Shown: in pieces, positions 57,143-64,000 of the stretch
How positions within the stretch are numbered: position 1 is the first letter of the stretch
How the letters are laid out: every line of letters starts with the position of its first letter
Assembly (NCBI RefSeq): GCF_014930365.1
Contig: NZ_JABXWI010000010.1
Coordinates: 310,001 to 374,000, forward strand
DNA length: 64,000 nt
Direction of reading: 5' to 3'
Origin: Streptomyces caniscabiei
GTDB lineage: Bacteria; Actinomycetota; Actinomycetes; Streptomycetales; Streptomycetaceae
The notes under the pieces: generated by a model
What the model was told of the DNA's origin: nothing
The model's input: only the letters and a program-made list of their open reading frames with translations
Database searches by the model: none
Program-made: the position numbers and the translations under genes

Positions 57143-57182
57143 CCCGAGCCGGTGCCGCACCCCCACGCGACACCGGCTCGGG
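57143..57182. terminator. Bidirectional terminator between GH12 and GH36
   Basis: CCCGAGCCGGTG (57143-57154) pairs perfectly with CACCGGCTCGGG (57171-57182) around a 16-base loop, between convergent stops. Confidence 0.75.
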
Positions 57183-57187
57183 TCGTC

Positions 57188-59599
57188 CTAGTCCTCCGGC
57201 CCGGCCTCCGTTGTCAGGCGGAGCAGAAGCGTGGCGGGGGTACGCGGCACCGACACCCGCAGTTCGCCGGCCGTCGGGTCCCAGACCGCTGTCGCTTCCG
57301 CCCGCGCGGCGGACGGGTGCAGGATCTCCGCGCGGACCGCGCCGCCCCGGCCCGCCAGGTGCGCGACCGGCAGCCGCACCTCGGCCTCACCACCCCTCCG
57401 CCACACCGAGAGGTACGACCGCCCGTCCCGGCCCGCCACGCGCATCCCCAGAGCCAGCCACTCGTCCGTCCAGCCCGGCAGGCCGAGCGGCCAGAACGGC
57501 ACGGACCGGGCCAGGTCACCCCGGATCGCCTTGTACGTGCCCACCGCCTCGCGCACGAGACCGAGCTGAGCCTCCGTCATACGGTCCAGGTGTCCCGAGA
57601 GATGGATACGGCCGAGGAGGGCGCCGCCGAGGGTGAAGGCGATCAGCTCGTCCTCGTACTCGGGCTGCGGATAGGCCCACACGGCGCCCTGTTCCGGGGG
57701 GACCGCCGTGGGCGCGGCGGCGGCGATCGGCGGGTAGCGGAGGGGGTCCTGCTGGTCGCTGGTGGACTGGAGCTGGGCCACGGCCAGGGTGGCGCCGTCC
57801 ATGCGCATGCCGCCGGAGGCGCAGTTCTCGACGACGAGGTGCGGGTAGCGGTCGAGGACGTCGGAGAGCCAGCCCAGGTAGGCGTGGGCGTGCCCCAGGA
57901 GGCCGGCGCCGGGGGAGAGGTCGCCCGGCGCGGTCGTACCGGGGTCGACCACGATGTTGTAGTCGAGCTTGAGATAGCCCACGCCCCAGTCCCCGACGAT
58001 GCGGTCCACCGTCTTGTCGAGGTGGGCGCGGGCCGCCGGGTGGCGCAGGTCGAGCTGGTGACGGCCCTGCTCGGTCAGCCGCACCCCGTCGCGCTGGAAG
58101 AAGGCCTCCGGCGGCAGCTCCACCGCGACCGCGCTGCGCACGCCGACGACCTCGGGCTCCAGCCAGAGCCCGGGCACCATCCCGCGCTCCCGGATCCGGC
58201 CCAGCACGGCCCGGATCCCGTCGCCGGAGGGGGCGGCTGTTCCGGCCTCGGGTTCGGTTCCGGCCTTGGCTCCGGCCGCAGTTCCGTACTCCCCCGCCTC
58301 CACCGCAGCCTCGCCCTCCACACTGCCCGTCGGGAACCGGCGCGCCGACGGCAGCCATGCGCCGACGCCGTCCCACCAGCCGCCGTCCACCGTGTCGTCG
58401 TACCAGCCGGAGTCGATGCAGAAGTACTCCGCGCCCGCGTCCGCCGCCGCGTCGATCAGCGGCAGCAGCTTCGCGGTGGTCGGGTCGCCCATCAGCGTGT
58501 TCATGTAGTCGTTGAAGACGACCGGAAGCGTGTCGTGGTCGGGATGGGGACGGCGGACGGCACGGCGGTACGCGGTCAGCGCCGCCCACGCGTCGTCGAG
58601 CCCCGCGCCGCGCCGCGCCCCCAGCGCGAGCGCCGCCGTCACGGTCGTGAAGGTGTCGCCCGGTGCGAGCCGCACCCGCCACTGGTGCTCCGCGTCCGTG
58701 GGCCCGTTCAGCGCGAGATATGTGCCGTGCTCGCGTTCCCCCAGGTCCCAGCGCCAACCGGCCGGCGACTCCACCTGCCAGACCCAGGCCCGGTCCCCTC
58801 CTCGCTCCGTGAGCGCCCCCATCGCCAGATGCCCGTCAGTGGGCCAACTCCCGCGTCCGGTGAGGGCGAGCGCCGCCCGGCTGTCGTGCTGATGGGCGCC
58901 GACGTTGATGTCGGCGACCGTCGACCGCAGCGGCTCGGCGTACCAACGGCACTCCGCGAGCCAGTCGTTGCGGGCCCGGTGCACGTCCAGGAGGTCGGGG
59001 GAGGGCAGCCCGCCGAGGAGAAGGCTGCTGACGGACTGCACGACAAGAGGCTCGGCCCCGTCGTTGCGCAGCCGCACCCGGGAGCGGAGGACGGCGACCC
59101 CGGCGGGGGCGGACAGCTCGACGAGCGCGGTCAACCCGGTGGCGGGATCGTGGAGTTCGACGGTCAACCGCGCCCACGCGCCGCCACCGCCCCGGCCACC
59201 GTCACCCACCCCCGTGTCATCCCGGTGCCCCCGGTACACGAGCCGCGCCCCGAACGCCGTCCCCGTGAACCGAGGCCCGGACCAGCCACTGCCGTGCCCG
59301 AAGGCGGTCAACTCGATGAGCGGCAGCGCGGTCTCGACATCCACGGTGTCGCCGGAGGGCCCGAGCCGCACGAGCCGCAGCGTCCCGTCCGAGGCCGTCG
59401 CGAAGACGCTCTCGACACCGGGATGCCCCCAGGTGAAGGACGCGCCCAGGCGGTCGCCACCGGCCGAACCACCCGTCACACCCCCCACCGCGTCGCCCTG
59501 CGGCCCACCTGACGGGCCGTCCACCGGCCCACCCGCCACGCCGCCCGCCGGCCCACCCACCGGCCCGCCTTCGCCGAAGTCGCTCGCACCCGAGTCCAC
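57188..59599 (-). CDS. Glycoside hydrolase family 36-type alpha-galactosidase
   Basis: About 803 residues from GTG 59599, which has AAGGGGAAG upstream; the frame stays open for 360 more bases but the residues there are Arg/Ser-rich and unlike a protein domain. No signal peptide. Landmarks: PVVFNDYMNTLMGD, YFCIDSGWYDD, nucleophile Asp in YLKLDYN, VVENCASGGMRMD and acid/base Asp in LQSTSDQQDP, the GH36 set. A Gly/Pro repeat (GGPAGGVAGGPVDGPSGGP) occupies the first ~60 residues. An internal Ala/Glu-rich insert occurs after GVGAWLPSARRF. Intracellular removal of alpha-galactose from imported oligosaccharides. Confidence 0.88.
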   Translation of the reverse strand: MDSGASDFGEGGPVGGPAGGVAGGPVDGPSGGPQGDAVGGVTGGSAGGDRLGASFTWGHPGVESVFATASDGTLRLVRLGPSGDTVDVETALPLIELTAFGHGSGWSGPRFTGTAFGARLVYRGHRDDTGVGDGGRGGGGAWARLTVELHDPATGLTALVELSAPAGVAVLRSRVRLRNDGAEPLVVQSVSSLLLGGLPSPDLLDVHRARNDWLAECRWYAEPLRSTVADINVGAHQHDSRAALALTGRGSWPTDGHLAMGALTERGGDRAWVWQVESPAGWRWDLGEREHGTYLALNGPTDAEHQWRVRLAPGDTFTTVTAALALGARRGAGLDDAWAALTAYRRAVRRPHPDHDTLPVVFNDYMNTLMGDPTTAKLLPLIDAAADAGAEYFCIDSGWYDDTVDGGWWDGVGAWLPSARRFPTGSVEGEAAVEAGEYGTAAGAKAGTEPEAGTAAPSGDGIRAVLGRIRERGMVPGLWLEPEVVGVRSAVAVELPPEAFFQRDGVRLTEQGRHQLDLRHPAARAHLDKTVDRIVGDWGVGYLKLDYNIVVDPGTTAPGDLSPGAGLLGHAHAYLGWLSDVLDRYPHLVVENCASGGMRMDGATLAVAQLQSTSDQQDPLRYPPIAAAAPTAVPPEQGAVWAYPQPEYEDELIAFTLGGALLGRIHLSGHLDRMTEAQLGLVREAVGTYKAIRGDLARSVPFWPLGLPGWTDEWLALGMRVAGRDGRSYLSVWRRGGEAEVRLPVAHLAGRGGAVRAEILHPSAARAEATAVWDPTAGELRVSVPRTPATLLLRLTTEAGPED

Positions 59600-59937
59600 G
59601 TCGCTTCCCCTTCTGAGCCGTCCTGGCCGTCCCGAGTCGTCCCGAGTCGTCCCGCGAGCCACCGCGGCGGCCGGCGCCGGGCGTGAGCTGCTGCTCGCCG
59701 TCCTGCGAGCAGCCCTGAGCCGCTCCGGCCGTCCCGAGCCACCTTGCCTCAAGCCGACCCCAGCCGTCCCAGCCGCCCCAGGCCCAACCGCCCAAGGCCG
59801 AGCCGCCCAGGCCGCGGCCATCGGCCCCGACGATGGGCCCCGACCATCCCGCCCGCGCGTCCGGAGCCGGAGGCCCCCGCGTGAATCCGCCGTTACGTTC
59901 TCTTGACGCCCGCTGTGTGACCGGTCACAATCCTGGC
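59600..59937. other. Region between alpha-galactosidase and lacI-type gene, with degenerate repeats
   Basis: 338 bases, no gene. 59610-59790 is a patchwork of near repeats of GCCGTCCCGAG / CGAGTCGTCC / AGCCGTCCCAGCCGCCC with strong C/G strand bias. The last 35 bases carry the promoter and first operator of the lacI-type gene. The alpha-galactosidase promoter should also be here but is not recognisable. Confidence 0.6.
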
Positions 59938-59956
59938 ATGAATGTGACCGGTCACA
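59903..59956 (+). promoter_or_regulatory. Promoter with two TGTGACCGGTCACA operators
   Basis: TTGACG (59903-59908), 17-base spacer, CACAAT (59926-59931) form a good -35/-10 pair. A perfect palindrome TGTGACCGGTCACA lies at 59916-59929 in the spacer/-10, and an identical one at 59943-59956, 27 bases on, inside the first codons of the gene. Expected site of autoregulation by the LacI-type protein. Confidence 0.8.
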
Positions 59957-60975
59957 CAAGGCGCCCGGCGAGCATCCGGGACGTCGCGACCGCCGCCGGG
60001 GTCTCGTACCAGACGGTCTCGCGGGTGATCAACGACCACCCGAGCGTCAAGCCGTCGACACGGGAACGGGTGATGGCGGCCATCGACGAGCTGGGCTTCC
60101 GGCGCAACGCCACCGCGCTCGCGCTGGCCAGCGGGCGCAGCCGGGCCGTGACCGTCCTGACCGCGAACACCACGCACTACGGCTACGCCTCGATCCTCCA
60201 GGGCGTCGAGGAGGCGGCGCGGGCGGCGTCGTACGCGGTCGGCATCGGTGTCCTGGAGTCGCCGGACGAGGCCGCGGTCGCCGCCGAGGTGCAGCGGGCG
60301 GCGGACGCGGGCGGCGGTCTCATCGTGATCGCCTACGATCCGGCCGGTGTCGCGGCGCTCGGGGCCGTGCCCGCCACCCTGCCCGTCGTGGGAGTGGTGG
60401 AGACACCCGCGGCCCCGCCCGGCGGCGACCGCCCCTGGGTGTGGACTGACGACCGCGCGGCCGCCTACGAGGCGACCCGGCATCTGCTCGCCCTCGGCCA
60501 CGAGACCGTGCACTACGTGGCGATCCCGTCCAGCACCCGGCGCACCAGCGCCCGTACCACCGGCTGGCAGCAGGCGCTCAAGGAGGCGGGAGCCCCCGAA
60601 CCCCGTCCGGTGCAGGGAAGCTGGGGCCCGGCGGGCGGCCACGCGGCCGGGCTCGCCCTGGCCGGGGACCCGTCGGTCACCGCGATCCTCTGCGGCAACG
60701 ACGACCTCGCGCTCGGTGTGCTGCGCGCGCTCCACGAGGCCGGCCGGTCCGTGCCCGGCGAGGTCAGCGTCGCCGGGTTCGACGACGCCCCGCACTCCGC
60801 CTATCTGACCCCGTCCCTCACGACGGTGCGCCTGGACTTCACCGGCCTGGGACGGGCCGCGTTCGCCCTGCTGCACGGGGTGGTCGAGGAGTCCGCGCAG
60901 ATCGCCCCGCACCCCGTCTCCGTACCGGAGCTGGTGGTGCGGGAGAGCGTCGGGCCCCCGCCCGCGCGGCCCTGA
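59938..60975 (+). CDS. LacI family transcriptional regulator
   Basis: 345 residues. N-terminal helix-turn-helix with hinge (ASIRDVATAAGVSYQTVSRVINDHPSVKPSTRERV) and a periplasmic-binding-protein-like sugar domain (VSVAGFDDAPHSAYLTPSLTTVRLD near the end). ATG 59938 falls 7 bases after the -10 box and has no Shine-Dalgarno, so the mRNA is probably leaderless; GTG 59944 is an alternative. Codons 2-7 overlap operator 2. It probably controls itself, the downstream sugar importer and perhaps the divergent alpha-galactosidase gene; the ligand is probably a galactoside or its fragment. Confidence 0.92.
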   Translation: MNVTGHTRRPASIRDVATAAGVSYQTVSRVINDHPSVKPSTRERVMAAIDELGFRRNATALALASGRSRAVTVLTANTTHYGYASILQGVEEAARAASYAVGIGVLESPDEAAVAAEVQRAADAGGGLIVIAYDPAGVAALGAVPATLPVVGVVETPAAPPGGDRPWVWTDDRAAAYEATRHLLALGHETVHYVAIPSSTRRTSARTTGWQQALKEAGAPEPRPVQGSWGPAGGHAAGLALAGDPSVTAILCGNDDLALGVLRALHEAGRSVPGEVSVAGFDDAPHSAYLTPSLTTVRLDFTGLGRAAFALLHGVVEESAQIAPHPVSVPELVVRESVGPPPARP

Positions 60976-61140
60976 ACCTCCCGGTGCCCCCTGGCCGCGC
61001 GGACCCTCCGCCCGACGTCCACGGGCACCCCACCCGAACTCCCCGCAACCCACGGACACCCGCCCGAACTCCTCGACCGCGCACCGCTGTTCCGCATCCT
61101 GCCCTGCCCTGAACCACCTGTTGTTCTCGAAAGGCACGTG

Positions 61141-62469
61141 ATGAAAACAAGAGCTCTTCCGACGCTGGCCCTCATATGTGCCCTCGGCCTGGCCGCCACC
61201 GCGTGCAGTGACCCCACGGCCGGGGCCTCCGGCGCGGACTCGGACACCGGGCGGACGGCCGTCGATCCCACCGCCCGGCTCGACGGCGTGAAGCTGACCA
61301 TGTGGACCGCGCAGAACACGGTCGGCGCGCCCCGGCAGGTCATCGACGCCTTCGAGAAGGCCACCGGCGCCGAGGTGGAGACGCAGGCGATCCCGGACCC
61401 CTACGAGTCGAACGTGCCGACCAAGCTGGCCTCCGGCGACCGCCCCGACCTGATGTTCTGGCAGCCGTCCGTCTCCACGCTCCCGTTCGTCCAGCCGCAG
61501 CAGAACCTGCTCACCCTCGACGGTGAGAAGTGGGTCTCCCGGCTCGGCGACACCGAGAAGTCGCTCGGCGTCATCGACGGCAAGCGGTACGCGGCCGTCG
61601 TCACCAGCCCCGCCATGCTCGGCGTCTACTACAACAAGGACGTCTTCAAGAAGGCCGGCATCGCCGAGAAGGACTTCCCGAAGTCCTACGACGAGCTGCT
61701 CGCCCTCGGCCACCGGGTCGTCGACGACACCGACGCGGCCGCCTTCTACGAGGCCGGCGGCGACAAGTGGCCCCTCCAGTGGCAGATGCAGGTGCAGCTC
61801 ACCGACCTCGACCAGCAGTGGTGGGCGGACCTCAACGCGAACAAGGAGAAGTGGACCGACCCGGTCGTGGTCGGCGCGATCAAGAAGTACAAGGAGAAGC
61901 TGCTCGACGCCGGGCTCGCCCAGAAGAACTACCGGACGGGCACCTTCACCGGGCAGGCCGACGCGCTGTGGAAGGGCGAGGCCGGCATGGTCCTCAACGT
62001 CACCTCCTTCCAGAGCCAGTTGCAGGCCAAGTACTCCACGGCGGAGATCGACCAGAGGATCGGCTGGTTCCCCGTCGCCAACTCGGCGGCCACCGGCCTG
62101 TACTCGCCCGACCAGACCAACGGTGTCGTCGCGTTCCGGACGGGTGACGAGAAGCGGCAGAACGCGGCCCGGCAGTTCCTCGCCTTCTGGCTCGGCCCCG
62201 ACTACCCGGACTACATCAAGGCGATGAAGATCCCGTCCGTGCAGCCCTCCGTGCCCACCCCGGACGGCCTCCCCGAGGCGTCGAAGGCCCAGGTCGCCGC
62301 CCTGCCCACGGCCATCGGCGTCTTCCAGGCCAAGGCGATCGTCGCCCCGGACGCCCACCTCTACCTCGCCGACATGCTCTTCGACAAGAAGAGCCCCCAG
62401 CAGGTCGCCCAGGCCATCCAGGACCAGTTCGCGCAGGTGGCCAAGGCCCAGGGCGCGCCCGGTTTCTAG
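61141..62469 (+). CDS. Sugar ABC transporter substrate-binding lipoprotein
   Basis: 442 residues, CUT1-type receptor. Short signal peptide LPTLALICALGLAATAC with lipobox (Cys about 22). KLTMWTAQNTVGAPRQVIDAFEKATGAEVE and GVYYNKDVFKKAGI are typical. ATG 61141 preferred (GAAAGG seven bases upstream); a GTG directly before it is too close. The 165 bases before it carry no operator I recognise, only two ACCCGAACTCC-like repeats. Followed by two permeases. Confidence 0.9.
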   Translation: MKTRALPTLALICALGLAATACSDPTAGASGADSDTGRTAVDPTARLDGVKLTMWTAQNTVGAPRQVIDAFEKATGAEVETQAIPDPYESNVPTKLASGDRPDLMFWQPSVSTLPFVQPQQNLLTLDGEKWVSRLGDTEKSLGVIDGKRYAAVVTSPAMLGVYYNKDVFKKAGIAEKDFPKSYDELLALGHRVVDDTDAAAFYEAGGDKWPLQWQMQVQLTDLDQQWWADLNANKEKWTDPVVVGAIKKYKEKLLDAGLAQKNYRTGTFTGQADALWKGEAGMVLNVTSFQSQLQAKYSTAEIDQRIGWFPVANSAATGLYSPDQTNGVVAFRTGDEKRQNAARQFLAFWLGPDYPDYIKAMKIPSVQPSVPTPDGLPEASKAQVAALPTAIGVFQAKAIVAPDAHLYLADMLFDKKSPQQVAQAIQDQFAQVAKAQGAPGF

Positions 62470-62492
62470 CGGGCGGGAGACAGGGCTCAACC

Positions 62493-63416
62493 ATGGCGGA
62501 CACGGCCGTACGTACACGCGCACAGGCGCCCATGAGAGGCGCATCCCGGAAGGCGGGGCGGCTGCCCCGCGCCGCCGTGCACCACCCCTGGTGGTTCGCG
62601 CTCCCCGCGATCGTCGTCTTCGCGGGCTTCTTCCTGGTGCCCAACCTGCTCAACTTCTACTACCCGTTCACCAACTGGTCCTCGTACCACCCGGACATCG
62701 CCTTCACCGGCCTCGACACCTTCACGACCATCGCCGACGACGGCACCCTCGTCCGCGCGATCCGCACCACCCTGCTCTACGCGCTGCTCGCGGCCGTCTT
62801 CCAGAACGCCTTCGGGCTGGGGCTGGCGCTGCTGCTGGAGGACGACACCCGCTTCAACCGGTTCTTCCGGGCCGTCTTCTTCCTGCCGGTGCTCATCTCG
62901 GCCCTCGCCACCGGGTACGTCTTCCAGGCGCTCCTCGACCAGGACGGCGCCGTCAACGCGGTCCTGGGCACCGACATCCCCTGGCTGGGTTCGACGACCT
63001 GGACCCTCGTCGTGGTCACCGTCATCCACGGCTGGAAGTGGATGGGCCTGTCGATGCTGATCTACCTGGCCGGGCTGAAGGGCATCCCGGGCGACATGCT
63101 CGAAGCCGCCCGGATGGACGGGGCGGGGCCCTGGCGGACCTTCTGGTCGGTGCGCTGGCCGATGCTCGCCCCCGCCCTCACCTTCAACGTCACCACCGCG
63201 CTCATCGGCTCGATGAACACCTTCGACATCGTGCAGGCCACCACCGGCGGCGGCCCGGCCGCCTCCACCGAGGTCTTCAACATCTACATGTTCCGGATCT
63301 TCGGACAGGGCCTGTACGCACAGGCCTCGGCGATGAGCCTCGTCCTCTTCCTGATCGTGGTGGCCGTCGCGATTCCGCTGGTCATCGGGTTGCGCCGAAG
63401 GGAGCAGCTGCTGTGA
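62493..63416 (+). CDS. Sugar ABC transporter permease (MalF-like)
   Basis: 307 residues, six helices from WWFALPAIVVFAGFFLVPNLLNF. EAA loop MLEAARMDGAGPWRTFWSVRWPMLAPAL. Starts 24 bases after the receptor stop and overlaps the next permease by four bases (GTGA). Confidence 0.9.
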   Translation: MADTAVRTRAQAPMRGASRKAGRLPRAAVHHPWWFALPAIVVFAGFFLVPNLLNFYYPFTNWSSYHPDIAFTGLDTFTTIADDGTLVRAIRTTLLYALLAAVFQNAFGLGLALLLEDDTRFNRFFRAVFFLPVLISALATGYVFQALLDQDGAVNAVLGTDIPWLGSTTWTLVVVTVIHGWKWMGLSMLIYLAGLKGIPGDMLEAARMDGAGPWRTFWSVRWPMLAPALTFNVTTALIGSMNTFDIVQATTGGGPAASTEVFNIYMFRIFGQGLYAQASAMSLVLFLIVVAVAIPLVIGLRRREQLL

Positions 63417-64000
63417 GCGCGGTGCTGTGGCGCTACGGCCGTCCGGCCCTGGTCCTGCTCCTCGCGGGGCTCGCCGTCGGCGTCCCCCTGTGGCTGGTGC
63501 TCGTCACCTCAGCCAAGCCGCAGGCCGAGGCCATCAGGCCGAACCTGGACGCGCCGGCGCACTGGCAGCCCGGCGCCAACTACGAGGACGCCGTCGCCCA
63601 GGGCGAGATGCTGCGCGGCCTGCTCAACTCCCTGCTGGTCGTGGTCCCTTCGGTGGTCCTCGTGCTGATCCTCGGCGCGGGCGCCGCCTGGGTCTTCGCC
63701 CGCCGGAAGTCGAGGCTCGTCTCGGCGGCGTACGCGCTGTGCATCAGCGGACTGCTGCTGCCGCCCGCGGTCATCACCATCGTGATGGAGCTGCGGCAGC
63801 TCGGACTGGCGGGCACCCGGCCCGGGATGATCGCCGTGTACACCGGGATGTACCTCTCCACGTCGATCTTCTTCATGACCGGCTTCATCCGCGCCATCCC
63901 GATGGAGCTGGAGGAGGCGGCCCGCATCGACGGCGCGAAGCCGCTGCGGATCTTCGCCCGGATCGTCCTCCCGCTCCTCCGGCCCGTCATCGCCACCGCG
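63413..64000 (+). CDS. Sugar ABC transporter permease (MalG-like), 3' end outside the window
   Basis: GTG start at 63413 overlapping the preceding stop. About 196 residues are visible with several helices and the EAA loop ELEEAARIDGAKPLRIFARIVLPLLRPV at the window end; a typical protein is about 275 residues, so roughly 80 are missing. Second half of the importer channel. No ATPase gene is seen up to the window edge. Confidence 0.88.
   Translation, partial: MSAVLWRYGRPALVLLLAGLAVGVPLWLVLVTSAKPQAEAIRPNLDAPAHWQPGANYEDAVAQGEMLRGLLNSLLVVVPSVVLVLILGAGAAWVFARRKSRLVSAAYALCISGLLLPPAVITIVMELRQLGLAGTRPGMIAVYTGMYLSTSIFFMTGFIRAIPMELEEAARIDGAKPLRIFARIVLPLLRPVIATA

Noticed and set aside
59600..59959. N-terminal extension of the alpha-galactosidase frame
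   Set aside because: Arg/Ser-rich, includes the lacI promoter and operators on the opposite strand; GTG 59599 has a good Shine-Dalgarno.

Overview
The window looks like a core-to-arm piece of a Streptomyces (or close relative) chromosome. GC is very high, GTG starts and four-base stop/start overlaps are frequent, twin-arginine lipoproteins and LacI/PucR/Lrp regulators abound, sugar ABC operons lack their own ATPase, and the frr-cdsA-rlmN order opens the window. All calls come from reading the sequence; family names are recognition by motif and were not checked by database search.

Layout. 1-2.9 kb: housekeeping frr (5' cut), cdsA, rlmN. 2.9-6.9 kb: a TPP riboswitch followed by thiB-thiP-thiQ (thiamine uptake), with two hairpins before thiB, one of which buries its Shine-Dalgarno. 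6.9-13 kb: mixed genes (mycothiol-dependent isomerase family, a LAETG sortase substrate, a LOG-family protein, a VOC protein, and an ABC ATPase/permease pair with an odd signature motif). 13.2-18 kb and 26.3-33.7 kb: two halves of a polyamine uptake and catabolism region: class III aminotransferase, Lrp regulator, two aminobutyraldehyde-type dehydrogenases, two PotD-like receptors, PotA-PotB-PotC and an FAD amine oxidase. 35.5-44.6 kb carries gabT, a PucR regulator and a third aldehyde dehydrogenase that can carry the carbon on to succinate. Between the halves lie a metallo-beta-lactamase-fold protein, a YceI protein, a membrane-anchored ECF sigma factor preceded by a translationally coupled 28-codon ORF, a GDPD, an adenosine-deaminase-family protein that may be the aminodeoxyfutalosine deaminase, a DUF4190 protein and a NADAR protein. 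A VirD4-like membrane ATPase and a TetR/DUF1772 pair with CTAG-rich operators sit around pucR.

44.7-64 kb: a carbohydrate locus best read as xyloglucan/oligosaccharide use: GH3, one sugar ABC importer (receptor and two permeases), GH74, GH42, GH12, GH36, a LacI regulator and a second sugar ABC importer (last permease cut by the window end). GH74 and GH12 would cut the polymer outside the cell, the importers bring in fragments, and GH42, GH36 and GH3 trim them inside. Two distinct LacI-type operator families are visible, one around the GH3/ABC divergent promoter region and one on the promoter of the LacI gene itself.

Most interesting non-coding signals: the TPP riboswitch with its double expression-platform candidate; an intergenic palindromic repeat built on GCGCAGTTCCCCGCGCCCC at four places; an orphan Zur-like box; a TTGCGTAAC motif shared by the two polyamine half-clusters; a CTTGTCCGG motif shared by the gabT and aldehyde dehydrogenase upstream regions; and a probably leaderless lacI-type gene with two operators. 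No tRNA, rRNA, CRISPR array, insertion sequence or prophage was seen.
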